A stretch of 64,000 bases of DNA from Tenodera sinensis (GCA_030765045.1 CM060964.1:274265888-274329887); one strand, 5' to 3'; positions 1 through 14,818 are shown, numbered from the stretch's first letter. Notes: a model not told the origin generated them from the letters alone. Made by a program: numbers and translations.

Positions 1-838
1 AAGTTTATAAAAGGTAAGCCGTTTAAGACCAAAATAATACTTATTTTACTTTTAGGAAAATGGGACAGGTAGTGATATGGACAAAGCAAGTTTTAGGTAA
101 GGTTAATTCACACGCTCCCTATAACGTGCAATATTAGGAAGCAGCAAAGGCATTATACTCGTACCAAAACACACTTTAAACGGATACAGATTTTTAACCT
201 TCAAGTTAAAAACAAATCTAGGGGCACATTATCCATAGTGCATACAAAATATGGTCAAATCAAAGCTTCATATTATTATTTATGAAATTATAATGTGCAA
301 ATTTTTATGTGCAATGTCAGCGAATGTTCAAAGTCTTCCGCAGTATTACTTCAAAATCAGCTACATTTGTCTATCAAATAGAAATTATTGCAGTTGTTCC
401 ACACAATCTTTTTGTTCTTCTGTCCTTTTTTTTTTTTTTTTTTCAACATTTGATACTCTCTCATTGAAAACTTTTGCACTATAAAGTTGGTCCTTCCGTT
501 TCTATATAAAATACATGTGAATTTTCTCAGTCCAGTAAATTCTGTGACTAATCTTTTTCCTGCCCATTTGTCCAACTCAAGCCCATCACGATTTCTCTGA
601 CAGGATAAGTGCAGGAATCTGCCAAGAACTGCTGGCTGGCTTCCTTCCTTTGTTTCTGAACCGGTACCTGAAGCTCGGAACAGCATTCCCGCTCTGCACA
701 GTTGTTACGTATATTCTATTGAAAAAGTGCATCTAAGGAAAATAACACAAAGGTAGAGGAAAACATAAGTACCAGGAATTCTCAGCAGAAATTGCAATTA
801 AACCTAAACCTCAATAAAAAATATCAAAAGAGGGAAAT
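1..838. other. Intergenic, no gene recognised
   Basis: AT-rich sequence with no recognisable protein similarity in any frame. The only structure is a T run of about 17 at 427-443. Short open frames here have no domain and look like chance. Confidence 0.6.
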
Positions 839-929
<91 letters not shown>

Positions 930-945
930 ACATACACACACACAC
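839..945. repeat. (CA)n microsatellite
   Basis: A nearly perfect CA tract of about 107 bp with a few ACAT and CAAAC interruptions toward its right end. It is not inside a family A copy, unlike several other CA tracts in this window. Confidence 0.95.
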
Positions 946-2094
<1,149 letters not shown>

Positions 2095-2225
2095 TTATGT
2101 TTTAAGTTTTCCTCAGTCCTCATAACTGGCAAATGCCGGGAAAGTACCCTCATTTTAGGGCTGCAGTGCTTTCTTTCCAAAATATCTTTAAAGTATAATT
2201 TCATTGCATGTATCATACGACGAAA

Positions 2226-2370
2226 AGTGCAATAAACTATTTATGCAAATGTTTATCTGAATTATTAACATGAAGTAGGTAGAAAATAAACGTTGGTAAG
2301 AATAATTTTCTGAACTCATATAAAACTAAACTGTAATAGGTAGAAAAAGTTATGTGAACGTAACATATGT
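2226..2370 (+). repeat. Family A dispersed repeat, isolated 3' end
   Basis: Matches only the last part of family A: a GCAATAAA..CNATTT..GCAAATGTTTATCT block, then the GAAGTAGGTAGAA and GTAAGAATA blocks, and a decayed GTAGAAAAAGTTATGTGA terminus. The 5' four fifths are missing. Alignment is by eye against the full copies at 13118-13982 and 51775-52639. Confidence 0.6.
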
Positions 2371-2884
2371 GTTATTTTATGTATCGTAATAATAATTTAC
2401 ATTTTCTTATCTATTTATACTGCAGGCAACATTGCATTCAAATGCCAAAAGAGGAGTCTGTGAGATGTACTCTCGTATTTCAGAAGAGTTGTTTCAGGAT
2501 TTAACTTCCTTATTGCAGACCAGAGTTTCCCTGTTGCTTTACAAGAAAGGCTGGTGTGAAAAGTTAACTTCCTCCCACATGCTGCCGGTGTTATATTACG
2601 ATGCTGTACTATATCTTCCTATTATCTCTAGCGCTACCTCAACTTCGTGCATCATCCCAACACAGTCCTACTGTTATTACGGATAATAAATCTGCAGCGA
2701 TGCCCACAGCTTCTTCCTTAATATGAAACCAACTTGTGATAAATCCGGTATTTATAACCCAGACTTACTATTTATGAATTGTAACCGACTGTATCTCACT
2801 TTCCCACATGAGAAGTGAAGATAGTGACTTGCGTACAGCTCACAGTACAGGTTACCTCAAACTCAGGCATTTTAATTAACCATT
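2371..2884. other. Intergenic, no gene recognised
   Basis: No similarity recognised. An 84-codon open frame at 2432-2686 (+) has no domain, signal or known family resemblance and is not called as a gene. Confidence 0.5.
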
Positions 2885-3039
2885 TTTACTTTCTCTACTA
2901 CATATAGTAAGTAGGGGAAGTATTGTATTCGACCCAAAAATGCAATGTCGAGTTGTCACCCAAAATATGTCTGAGGCCCCACTGAATAAAAAAAAGCATT
3001 TTTAGAACAATTTCCGTGTGTGTGCGGGGGGGGGGGGGA

Positions 3040-3134
<95 letters not shown>

Positions 3135-3560
3135 CAGCGTAACTCGAAAACGAAAAGTCGGTTAGAAAGCAAAGTTGGTGTTTAAGTTTAATATCTTCCA
3201 AGGATGCAACACGAAGATTTTGAAGACAATTCCTCCTCCTTAAACTACCCTTTACTTGGAAAATTTTGATTTTCTCCAAAATGATTTTAACAATTTTGAT
3301 TAAAATGCCATATGTTTAAGATATTTTTGTGGCAAATGAAGTGCATATTTTGAATTTCCTGGCTATAGCCTGTGTAGTCTTCTTGATTCTGGATGACTTC
3401 TGCATAACTGGTAAACCATAAGAGGTAGACAAAATCCTACTATACAAAAAATGTGGATCTTGTTAAAATATACAATTTATGTCCAAATGTATTTTTCTAG
3501 AGTGAACCATTTCCGAGGCATTCCTTGCTATTTGTTTGAGTTTTGCAAAGTTACATTTTT
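2885..3560 (+). repeat. Family A dispersed repeat, 5' three quarters
   Basis: Starts with the family's TTTTTACTTTCTCTACTAC terminus, then GGGGAAGTATTGTATTC, then a G run (3026-3038) and a (TG)n tract (3041-3132) at the usual internal site. It continues through CATCTTCCAAGGATGCAAC-like, GATTAAAATGCCA and CATAACTGGTAAACC blocks, and stops near 3560 after GAGTTTTGCAAAG. The last 300 bp of the family are absent. It carries no coding capacity. Confidence 0.85.
3026..3132. repeat. G13 run plus (TG)n inside family A
   Basis: Thirteen G residues followed by about 46 TG repeats, placed exactly where other family A copies carry TG/CA, CT or CG tracts. The flanks (before: tttccgtg; after: aacagcgtaactcg) are family A sequence. 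Confidence 0.95.
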
Positions 3561-4588
3561 CACAGCGACATGTTAGTTTATTCACACAATTGTATAATTT
3601 TTGAATATACAAAGTTTGAACAGGACTATGTCTGTCGTTCACATATGAATACATAACATTGAGCAATGTCTTCAAATGGCAAGTTGGCTTCCCATATAGC
3701 CACAATTCTTCCTCTATGTGCATAGAGCGCGTCAGCTACAATCAAGAGACACTGGGACTGAATCTTCTAAGCTTTTGAATTTTACATGTTTACTTCAAAA
3801 TTGATAGAGTTGATATGAACAAATAAGAGCATAACTGAGAAAAAAACACCGGTGTGGCGCACCCTAGTGTGGTTAAGGATTAAACATGTCGCCGGACTTT
3901 GAAAAATGCTGGATTCGGAAAAATGTTTCGGCAAAATAATCTAAGGTGTCTATAGAATATTTATGTGATATAATTCAAAAACCGAAAATGTCATTTTCAC
4001 CTAAAATTTAGTTCTTTGGAGTAGGTGGTGTATAATTGAAAATAAGCATTTGGGTAGTTTTTGGAAGTCGTAAGATAAAATATTTTAGGCTTTGGTGGAG
4101 GATTGCCGAACCAAGGTATTTTGCATTAATGTTCGATCATATTTACTCACATGCCATATAAAAACCACCTGTTGATTTCCGGTGTATATTCAAGGAACGC
4201 CATGACATAAAAAAACATCTAGAGAGAAAAATGCACCTGTTTCTGCTTGTTTGTGATCGGCTGAACCTTTGAAGAACTATGAGACCAATCCACTAGAGTA
4301 ATTGAGGTAAACAAGAGAAATCGATCAAAGCAAGATATATTACAGCAAACATTGTAGCAATGAACCGCCAGTATGTTTGCGTGTAAAGGCTCCCTTTCCC
4401 ACACATTGGTTGTGAATTTCGGTGAATTGAGGTTTCACGTTTGCACGGTTGGATGCCAAGGCAACCAACCGCCTCTCATTCTGACTCAGAGAGGCGATGA
4501 TGCTCCGACAGCAAATAAACAAAGTGCTCCACGTTCATGAATCCGTTCGAGCCATGTGCTAAGCTATTGTTCCGGTATGTAAATTAGG
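3561..4588. other. Intergenic, no gene recognised
   Basis: No recognisable coding or mobile sequence. Two overlapping short open frames at 4219-4522 (-) resemble nothing I know. Confidence 0.5.
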
Positions 4589-4590
4589 TA

Positions 4591-4920
4591 TAGTCTATTT
4601 TATAAATTAGATCGACATCTCAACTAAGGTGTGCACTGCACTAAAGCGGAACCAGCTACTATCACGTAATTTACTCCACATGAAGATATTCTGATGTCTC
4701 TGGCTACAGGGTGGTCGCGCGACCTATCCTCCATTGACTGGAGTAGAGTTCTTTATTACCCCAATTCCATCCAGTAGGAATCTACTCATATCTACCTGTA
4801 GCCAATCGGAAACTTCAGAATCTCTTTCCCTCGTGGAGTAAATTACGTGATAGTAGCTGGTTCCGCTTTGCTGCTGTGAACACCTTAGTTGTTATGCCAT
4901 TCTAATTATAAAATGGACTA
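4591..4920. mobile_element. Foldback MITE with arms of about 120 bp
   Basis: Left arm (4591-4710) and right arm (4795-4920) are inverted repeats. A perfect core covers the stretch around GCGGAACCAGCTACTATCAC and on through CGTAATTTACTCCAC. The outer ends read TAGTCTATTTTATAA and, reverse-complemented, TAGTCCATTTTATAA. Both ends are flanked by TA (4589-4590 and 4921-4922), the target duplication typical of the Tc1/mariner/pogo superfamily. The centre of about 85 bp has no coding potential, so this is a non-autonomous element of unknown parent. Confidence 0.85.
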
Positions 4921-4922
4921 TA

Positions 4923-6358
4923 CAAGTTGGCTGATCAGTACCGTCATTAATCTTCAACAATTCTGAAAAATGCCCATGACACTAAACCGAGAGTTGACAC
5001 GACCTTTAAGAAATAATCTATTAACATGTGACGAAGAGCGAAATTTTGATTAATAAAACGTACAACGTTTCTGTAGAAAGTATTTTAATATCCTAGGAAT
5101 ATTGAATAGACTTTTGTCACACAAATGTCTTTCAATCCACTTAGATCGACAAGTATCAAATAGGTTCTTGGAATTTAATACCGGCTTCTCAAGCGTTTTT
5201 GGGTGCCGTTTAAAGCCACTTAGTTTAACTCTAAAGTGCTTAGCAGTTTTGCTAAATATTCATTTAATATTTGCAAAATGCTGCTTCCCCGGGTCATTTC
5301 ATGGCCACCCAAGTTTTATTTGGTCAGTCTTGTATAGACCCAGAGGCCATCTTTGAACATCTTTTATAGCGAAAGGTAAGTGTAACATATTCATGTTGTC
5401 TCTCATTGTTAGCATTATCTGGAAGAGAAATGGTGTGCCGGTCCATCGCTACTGCACGAACGGATTCGTATAGCAGTGCCATGGAAGCTGCGGTTTTCCA
5501 GTCGCAGTCGCGTCACTCACGAGAAATCTTGTATTTCACATTATTATACCTAGCTTAGGTTCGAAATCAAAATCCCCCGTTGTATCCTCAAATTCCTTTC
5601 CGTTTTTGTAGAAAGTACGAGAATAACCGTCCTGTAGTTTCTTTTCTCCATGAGTTCTGATTATGAAGCAGCTTATGGGGATCCCACAAAGCAGTTTTCT
5701 TTCTCTTTTGAAGATTATCCGCTAAAATGCGACGTACCAATATTAAGGATATAAATGTATTATCATGTGAAGTTATCTGTATATCTTCCTCTAAAACAAC
5801 TACATCTGCATTTGAGCTTGTAGATGTCATAGTTCGTCAATTTCAATAACCAGTACATCATCAAATGTTTGAGAAACTGAATTAAACTTACACAGAATAC
5901 AATACACCTTTCCATAGAAACGGATAGCATTATTTCTGGGACTGCATTCGTATTTCCCTTCATAGGAAAACAACAATCATACACAAGTCTTATAAACGTA
6001 GTTATTGGAAATGCCCTGTATCGTTCCAAACTATTGGTTGCTCTCTACCTAAAGTCTTAATGTCTATATTTTTTACCATTTCCTTCATTTGACCCAAAAC
6101 TTCAGTGTGGTTGTTTCAGCGCAGGTAGCCTATCTTGTACCCACGAATAAATGGCCTAAAAAGTCTGTGTATATGTGTGTGAAAGAGAGTGAAAGAGAGA
6201 GATTAACCATAAGTTGTATAATTGACAAATTTGTTTTCTAAATCAGAAATCATTTGAACATGTAAGATACTTACTGTTTTCGGTGCACGTACCCGAAAAC
6301 CGTAAACGTATAAAAGGCTTACTTGTGTTTTTTATTTTCTTGGACACGGTTATAATAA
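4923..6358. other. Intergenic, no gene recognised
   Basis: No recognised mobile or coding sequence. Open frames at 5102-5356 (+), 5588-5830 (-) and 5763-6029 (-) lack known domains. The 5588-5830 frame has a Lys/Arg-rich segment with an ALWDP motif that faintly recalls transposase-type DNA-binding regions, too weak to name. Confidence 0.45.
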
Positions 6359-7264
6359 GAGGGTAATCAAATATAAACGGTACTTGTGCCTGAACACTGC
6401 GCAAGCAGATCGTAGCGGGATGGCGGAGTAGGGGGTTGAAGGTCAGTCTGTTAGGGAGGAGGAACCAGCTTGGTTTGATAAGTTTTGGCTCAGTACAGCC
6501 ATGAGTGAACAACAGCTCCCTTTATCTGTTGCGCAACGCATTACTGTAAAGTTTCTAACCAATGACAGGGTTAAACAGTAGCAAAAACTGTCCTCTTTTG
6601 GAGATCTGTAAGACTTCTAAACCGATTCCGGAAAGAAGTGGAGAATTTTTGGAAGCGCATTGTTGCATGTGATGAGACATGGGTCCATCATTACACTCCG
6701 GAACCCAAAATGGCGAGTAAGGAGTGGCGAAGAAAGAATGAAGCCTGCCCAGTAAACGCCAAAGCCTTTTTTTCGACTACAGAGGAGTTTCACTCCTTGA
6801 TTTTCTTCACAACTGACGTAAGCTGAATGTGGCTTACTATTGTCAGCAGAAGCCGCCTACCCAAACAAAAGGCGTCGTATGCGTATCAGAGATGACTGTC
6901 ATCCTTCTCTAAGACAACGCTAAGCCTCACACCGCCAATTTGACATGGGCCACATTGGAGGACATGCACTGGGAAATCCTTGGCCACACTCCCTACAATC
7001 CAAACTCGCCCCCCCCCGGACTATTTTCTGATTGTGCCCATTAAAGAATCGCTTGGAGGGAAAATATTCGAAAACAGGGCCCAATTAATTGATGACACGC
7101 CCTCTAACTTTTTTTTGAAAAAGGAATATTCAAGCTTTCAAATCGTTGGCCAAAGTATGTAGAATGTGAAGGAAGTTATGTAGAGAAATAGTGAAGGTGT
7201 TACTTGTGTATAGGTTTAAACAATAAATATATAAAAACTGTACCGTTTATATTTGAATGACCTC
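6359..7264 (+). mobile_element. Decayed mariner element with both TIRs
   Basis: Terminal inverted repeats of about 24 bp: gagggtaatcaaatataaac at 6359 onward, and its near complement at 7241-7264 (four mismatches). At 906 bp it is shorter than the usual mariner (about 1.3 kb) because much of the transposase between the N-terminal helices and the first catalytic Asp is deleted. A clean TA duplication is not visible; flanks read AA on both sides. Confidence 0.85.
6501..7161 (+). pseudogene. Mariner transposase pseudogene
   Basis: This transposase would cut and rejoin DNA at the element's ends. Three separated pieces remain. The N-terminus begins MSEQQLPLSVAQR (6501) and hits a stop at 6579-6581. 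The first catalytic Asp lies in DETWVHHYTPE (about 6671-6703), read with the following basic segment to about 6800. The second Asp lies in a YDNA-like motif (here *DNAKPHTAN, near 6912-6940). The third-Asp region reads PPPDYFL near 7008-7028, inside a C-rich slip that has damaged it. The DETW signature and DNA.PHTA motif are established marks of the mariner (DD34D) family. Deletion, stops and frameshifts mean it cannot be functional. Confidence 0.88.
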
Positions 7265-8246
7265 AATTTTAACTAATATAACATGTCTGAGACTTTCAGG
7301 AGGAGCTGTACCTTTAAACATATGTTCATTCAGTCATGAAAGTCCGTCCTTAGGTTTCTCAAAATTGTCTATCTCACAACTTTATCATGGTAGATTCACA
7401 AATTTTAAACTCACTTTTTATTCTGTCTTCTGTATAAAAACAATTGAGGCATTTTAGAATTGGAAAAGGAGAGCTCAGTATTAACAACCTAACACATATT
7501 TTAATTGCTGAATAGCACTTTCTATATTGTCATGTTTTTTTAATACTTTGTGCGTAGCACTACAGGTGTTTTGTTGTTGAAAATATAACAATGTCTTAAT
7601 TACAATTAGTATATTTCGTATTAGAGAAATACTTTTCTCCTCATATTACGAAGAGCCTTTAAATTCTAAGCACCTTTAATATAATAGACAATCACGATTT
7701 TGAAACTGTAAAATATTAATTTTGACGTTTCAAAAGCTCTCTCTCTCCCTCGCTTCCTCCCTCTACTGCATCTGTTTAAATTTTTATTCGTGTTATTTCT
7801 TCTTTGGTTTTCTCACAGTAGGCTTTCCTGTAATCCTATAACATCACTCAGATTAATGTACGTTGAGAAGCCTATAAGTTGCATGTTCCCAAGAGATATG
7901 TCTGCCACGCACACAAACACAGTATTACAGCAGCAATATGCTAAGGAATGAGGTCAGAGACATCTCACACGCAACAGTAAATGTACTCGTATAACTTCGT
8001 TTCATAGCTTCCCTCACTCCCCCAAACTGATAATCTCAACTACCTAATTCAGTGATAATGCGAGCTGCACAAACAGAAACTTTACTCATCATTTGCTTTC
8101 TTTAAAATAAACAAGTATATCTATACAGCATTACTTGATCTGGATAAAACACTTGACATAGAAAAAGGAAATACATTTATGAAGATTCCAAAGAATTATG
8201 GAATGCACTGGAAAAAGTAAGGTTCCTGAATAATTTCCATCTTCTT
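7265..8246. other. Intergenic, no gene recognised
   Basis: AT-rich, with a short CT-rich tract near 7736-7765. No recognisable gene or repeat family. Confidence 0.55.
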
Positions 8247-9317
8247 TTTACTTTTTCTACCACATACATAGCATGTAGAGAAGTACTACTGTATTCCATC
8301 TAAAAATTCAATTTCGAGGCCACCAGAAATACACGTTTTGACGCTTCCTGAATAAAACAAAAGTGTTTTCAGGGAAAAATGTGTGTGAACAAGATAACTG
8401 AAAAATGAAAAGTCGATTAAATATCAAACTTAGTATTTACGTTCAGCATCTTCCAAGGATGGGACATGAAGATGAAGAAATTCCCCCACTTCAAACTACA
8501 CTTTACAAGGAAAACTTTTCGAAAATTTTGATTTTCTCAAAAAGTGGTTCAACTCTTTTGCTTATATGTTTAAGATATTTTCATGACAAACGAAATATAT
8601 ATTTTGAATTTTCTGGAAATAGCCTGTGAAGTCCTCTTCGTTCTGAATCAATTCTGTACAATTGCTAACCCGTGAGAGATAGACAAAATCTTACTGCACA
8701 AAAGATATAGATCATCAACGAGTCTTTAACGTTAAAACACAAAGTGTATGTAAAATAGATTTTTGTGAGGCCAACCATTTCCGAAATATCCCCTGTTATT
8801 GGTATGAATTTTCCAATACTTATACTTTTCTCAAATGGGAAGTCATTACTCTTTTTTTCCCCTTCTAGTTATGCAAACTGATTTCAAAGTCATTGCAGAA
8901 TGAGCAGCTTTTAAAAGATTTGACTATCGCTCAGGCCTACCATATTATCCTATTCTCATTCTATCTACAAAAATAAAATATCTTGTTTATTAACGATGCT
9001 CTCGAATGGCAGGAATTTCGTCCCGCAGGAGTTCTTTTACATATCAGTATATCTAGTGACATCGGGCTGTCGCTTTTAAGCAGAATTAAAAGCCATCGGT
9101 CTGGGCTAGAATTGAACTAGTAACCTTGGAAACAACAGGCTAGTGGCTTACCAGATAAGTCACTCAGACCGACATTCTACCTACAAGGAAATATGCAATA
9201 AAATATGTCTAAAATGTTTATCTGGATTAACATGCAGCAGATAGAAGAATGAGCGTTTGTAAAAAATATTGTTTAAGAATGAACAGAAAAAGTCATGTGA
9301 GTGCAAACCATAATTTT
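8247..9317 (+). repeat. Family A dispersed repeat, near full length, SINE-interrupted
   Basis: Runs from the TTTTTACTTTTTCTACC start to the AAAAAGTCATGTGAGTGCAA end with all internal blocks in order: GTATTCCATC, CATCTTCCAAGGATG, CCCCCACTTCAAACTA, AGCCTGTGAAGTCCTCTTC, CTCAAATGGGAAGTCATTAC and AGAAGAATGAGCGTTTGTAA. The internal dinucleotide tract is contracted to GTGTGTG (near 8380). A SINE with target duplication lies within it at 8971-9172. Without the SINE the copy is about 0.86 kb. Confidence 0.88.
8971..9172 (-). mobile_element. tRNA-derived SINE (AACTCCTGCGGGAC family) with TSD
   Basis: Read on the minus strand it begins GTCGGTCTGAGTGACTTATC, with an A-box-like TATCTGGTAAGCC and a B-box-like AGTTCAATTCTAG. 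It continues through the family body AAAGAACTCCTGCGGGAC and ends GCATCGTTAATAAAC plus an AT-rich tail. It is flanked by a 14-bp duplication, cattctatctacaa (8957-8970) and cattctacctacaa (9173-9186), with one mismatch. It lies inside a family A copy and so is younger than it. A second member is at 43519-43655. Confidence 0.9.
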
Positions 9318-10029
9318 TTTCTAAGATGCCGACATAACAAGAATACAAATAATTCTTTCTGTGATTTGACTAGACGGAAATGTTACGGTTGCAATATTTC
9401 TGTAAGAAATGTTTAAATTCCGGTGCCTGAAGTTTATTCCAAAGTATGCTCTTTGTATGTCTTGTACAATGCTACCTCTGCCTTCAGAGCCTGTGGACAC
9501 AAGATTTGCAAATTGAATGTAAATGTGATTTTCTACAGTAAGGATTCTCGAAGCTGTGAATTCAGTGATAGAGAACTTCGTGAAGAATTGTTTACAGAAT
9601 AAGGGGAAAAGATGGTAATGGAAAGAAGAATAAAATACATAGGAATTGGTGATGATACAGCTGGTAACGCTAGCAGCAAAGGAAAATATCCTAGGGAACA
9701 CACCAGTGGAGAAAGGGCGTCAATAAGTACTAAGGAATGGAAATACACGTAAAAAGGGAACAATATGCTTACTACAAGAAATAAAAACACATGTTTGCAA
9801 ATTCGAATTGAGGTCGTGGAGGAAGTAGAAAATTATTATAGGTATACGGCGTCTGACATAACACCAGTAATAACTGAATGACTTATTTAATTTATGCCAC
9901 GTCAGCTTTGACTTTAGGAATAGCACCTTGTATGTTTATTGTAGTTGTAGAATTGTTGCGTTAAATGAAGGTCTACTTATTCCAGCACACTCCATTTACT
10001 CACGCAGTCACATTTCCAAAATGTGCCAG
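9318..10029. other. Intergenic, no gene recognised
   Basis: Overlapping minus-strand open frames of 68-126 codons (9321-9926) have no recognisable domain. I treat them as chance. Confidence 0.45.
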
Positions 10030-10085
10030 AAGTAGGGAGTGATTCTAATTAAAGATAAACTCCCCGACTCCAGTCGAGGAACGTA
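10030..10085 (-). mobile_element. SINE fragment (GGGGAGTTTATCTTTAATTAG type)
   Basis: On the minus strand it reads GGAGTCGGGGAGTTTATCTT, then TAATTAGAATCACTCCCTAC. This matches the 3' parts of the SINE relics at 17193-17275 and 40905-41000. The tRNA-like head is missing. Confidence 0.6.
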
Positions 10086-11055
10086 CACCAAGATGAAGAG
10101 GCAGTCACATTCTGTGTAATCAGAAGGTTAAACACAAGAAAGTAATATAAAAAGAAGTGTATCGGAGAAAGACCGTGCTTTCTGTGGATCCATGAAGAAA
10201 GCACTAAGGAATAGATTACTGAAATGCTTTGTATAGCGTGCCATTACACAATGCAGACACATGGACGTTCCGACGAAATGAGGAAAAGTGACTCAAACCA
10301 TTTGAATGGCATATGGAGAAGAATGGAACTACCAAATGGACAAAGTAAGTAAAGAAGCTATTTTAGAAAGAGAAGGCGAAGGGAGAACAAATCTCAAAAT
10401 GATCAGGAATAGGAAAAGACTGGCTCAATATTTGATGAGAATTAACGCCTTGTTTAGAGATTCGATAAAAGAGATAATAAATATAACAAACTTTTGTGAC
10501 AGTAGTGGAAAAACATAATAGAGAATATTATCCCGAAAACACGAAAATGTTGGGCGTTTACTTTAATAATACCGACGAGGAGAATGAGTAACGTTTTAAA
10601 TGTCGCTTATTATCGCACACACCCAAGTAAGTCTCCACTATTTTAAGGGTTTTTTCACCACAAACAATGCTTTACGACACCTCTAAAGTTTGAAAGGCTA
10701 TGGTCGAAGCAGCTAAAGAGCTTAAAAATACAAATACATTTGAATAAACATTAGTTTTGGCCATTAATTATTATATGAACGTCATGGTACTTTAATAATT
10801 ACGATTGGATTCAACTCAAACGATATATTGTACATAGAATATACATGATTAAATGAAATTCATAAAAACGTAATTTGAAATTTAGAAATACAATTTGCCA
10901 GGCTGAGTAAGGCAGCTGGTCTTCTTTTGAAGATTAATTCAATCATACCTCCTCAATAAATACAACAATATTATGGAAAATAATTAAAAATTATTCCTAT
11001 ATGTATCTAAAGTAACGGAAGTTTACATGCCTAGAATAGAAGCATTGTTATTACA
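10086..11055. other. Intergenic, no gene recognised
   Basis: AT-rich with no recognised gene. A 70-codon open frame at 10306-10518 (+) is Lys/Glu-rich but matches no known family. Confidence 0.5.
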
Positions 11056-12339
<1,284 letters not shown>

Positions 12340-12915
12340 GACCGAAACACACACACACATGAACCTTTCCCTAGAAAGGATGTTCTTATTTAGTGAAATT
12401 CAAAACCAATTCATTACCAATTCATTAGTGAAATTCAAAACAAATTCATTACCAGTGAAATGTCGATATAATTTTGGATGGAATGTAACGCCTTAGTATT
12501 GATAAATACTAGAAAAAGTGGAATATCTCGAAAAATTATTAATGCTACAAAAATGTATTTGAAATGAATTGTGTGTCTTAACGAGATGTACATTACTGGT
12601 ATAGTAAGGTTTCGTCAGTTTCTAATGGATTACATTTACACAAATTCATACATGCTTTGCTCAGAATGAAGAGCCCTTCACACACGATTCGCAAAACATT
12701 CAAGGTAATAGACCTGTTTTATCATGCAAATGCCTTAAACATTGCCAAAGACATTTAAGAGTACATAAAAATGACATTTGGACACACATACATATTCAGT
12801 TAAAAGTGCTTCCTTTGTGTTCAGGACATTCAAAACGTATATTTCCAGTGAAATCGACATATCGAATTTTTGGTGGAACAATCTACTTATTATAAGTAAA
12901 TAGACAAAGAAAATA
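12340..12915 (-). repeat. Family A dispersed repeat, two decayed minus-strand pieces
   Basis: 12340-12500 carries the 5' end in reverse (CACACACACACATGAACCTT, then CAGTGAAATGTCGATATAAT and GGATGGAATGTAA). 12530-12915 carries a second reversed stretch (AACGAGATGTACATT, CAAAACGTATATTTCCAGTG, ATCGAATTTTTGGTGGAA). The pieces overlap in family content, so these are two truncated insertions or a rearranged pair. Strong divergence suggests age. Confidence 0.65.
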
Positions 12916-13117
12916 GAAATTAAATTTCTATAATAACATTAGTCCCTTGAAATGGGGCTATTATTGTACTAGCACGGGACTAAACTAACTCCCCAATAAT
13001 ATATAAATTACAATTGATAATAACATATTTACGGACTACGGTGCTATAAATAACTCAGAGCATGGTACAGCTATTTTACTCACAAACATATGAACTTTGC
13101 TACCACTAACCCAGTTT

Positions 13118-13982
13118 TGTGTTCTCTACTGTGTCTTCTGCGTATACTAAGTAGGAGCATTCTAATCAACCGAAAATTTCAATGTTGAGATTGTATCGGA
13201 AATATATGTTTTGAGGCCCCTGATCGACCCCGTGTGTTTTTGTGTATGTCCGTGTACCTGTGAACAGTTAACTCATAAACGAAAAGTCTCTCGGACTTTA
13301 AGTTCTCCGTCTTCCAAAGATGCAACATGAATATTCTTTTAAGAACATCTCCCCCTTCCAAACTACCCTTTACTTGGAAAAGTTTTCGAAAATGTTTATT
13401 TTCTCCAAAATATCGCTAAGGATATTAATTAAAATGCCACATATTTAACACTTTAATGAAATTTATATCTTGCACTTTCTGGGATTAGCCTGTGAAATCC
13501 TGTACATTCTAAATGACTTTTGCATAACCGGTAAATCGTAAGAGATAGACAAAATCTTCCTTCACAAAAATTTAGATCTCGTTAAAGCACACAGTTTGGG
13601 TCAATGTTTTAGTTTTTTGTTTAAGTAGTTAAGCATTTCCAAAAAATACGTTATTATTGGTTTGAATTTTGCATATTTATGCTTTTCTCAAATGGGTAGT
13701 CATCATTCCACTTGTTTTTATTTTCTCCTGTGCGTACGAAGAGTATGGAATGTCAAACTCATCACATAGCGACCAGCTCTTAGAAAATTTGACTATGCTT
13801 GAGCCCACTGCATCTGCTGTTCCCATTGTACCTACACAGAGATATCTAACAAAACCATTTCTACAAATGTTAATCTCGATTATCGTGAAGTACACAGAAG
13901 AATAAGCTTTCGTAAGAATACTTTGTTGAATAAGAATGAATAGATGAAGTCATGTGAGTGGAACACATCAGATTTTTACTCA
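13118..13982 (+). repeat. Family A dispersed repeat, full-length copy
   Basis: A complete copy of about 865 bp: start near GTGTCTTCTGCGTATACT, then TGTTTTGAGGCCCC, a short imperfect GT stretch (13231-13262), CTTCCAAAGATGCAACATGA, AACTACCCTTTACTTGGAAA, TTAAAATGCCACAT, CATAACCGGTAAATCGTAAG, TCAAATGGGTAGTC, CACATAGCGACCAGCTCTTA and the terminus GAAGTCATGTGAGTGGAACA followed by CATCAGATTTTTAC. Open frames here are mutually antisense and lack domains. The family has no evident coding region. Confidence 0.88.
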
Positions 13983-14818
13983 GCGGTGTTGGCTTTAGTT
14001 TCCTAGATACTTTTTATTTCGGGTATAGCAAATCAAAACTATTCAAAGTATACTTTCGTACGTAACTACATAATGATAAATGCAGAGGTATACTTTAAAA
14101 TGTTATAGATTAACTGATACTGGACTTACAGAATCATGACTTGAAAGTCTTATCGTTATGCATGATAGGTTGCCAGCTCTCATTCATCATACATGCTAGT
14201 ATATACTAATGAGCGGCATTATTTCGAATTGCAACATAAGCAGTTACTTCAGCATAGTGCAACTAAGTCACTTATCTGCGTGTGCCTATGAAAGATTACG
14301 TTGCCCACATTACGTATAACAAGTAGGCTGATTACTGTTAACATTACAGAGATTTTATAACTATAGATAGTAAAACCAAAAATACCTCGTCGGAATCTTT
14401 CAAACAAACCACGGCACAGAACTGCAATTCATAAATTTAATGAAATACTAGCCTGAATTTCTATTACTCCTCCGTTCTCTGCGGGCAAATAAGTACCAAT
14501 GACTAGATTCTTAATGCGTACCGCTTTGTACCAAGCAACAAAGACAGGTTGTTCTTTCCGATTTATGATTTCTTTGAATGCTATTCACAAACATGCTTAA
14601 AATATCACACATATGAAATAGAGATGCTGTAACATCTTATTTAAAACTATGTTCCCAAATCCTGGTCCACCTCTTCAAGTTACATCTCGTGGTTGTGCAC
14701 GGTACGCCGGTGATGTTGGTTACATGTTACAGGAATTTCGGTGATGGTGCAAATTTTAATAATCTGCGAGTTGTGTTTCTGTACACACACATATAAGTTA
14801 AGTACAATTGTATTACAG
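13983..14818. other. Intergenic, no gene recognised
   Basis: AT-rich with no recognised gene, SINE or transposon. Confidence 0.5.

Noticed and set aside
5588..5830. Possible transposase or MADF-like domain (ALWDP motif)
   Set aside because: Only one short motif matches and the surrounding residues do not follow the domain pattern.
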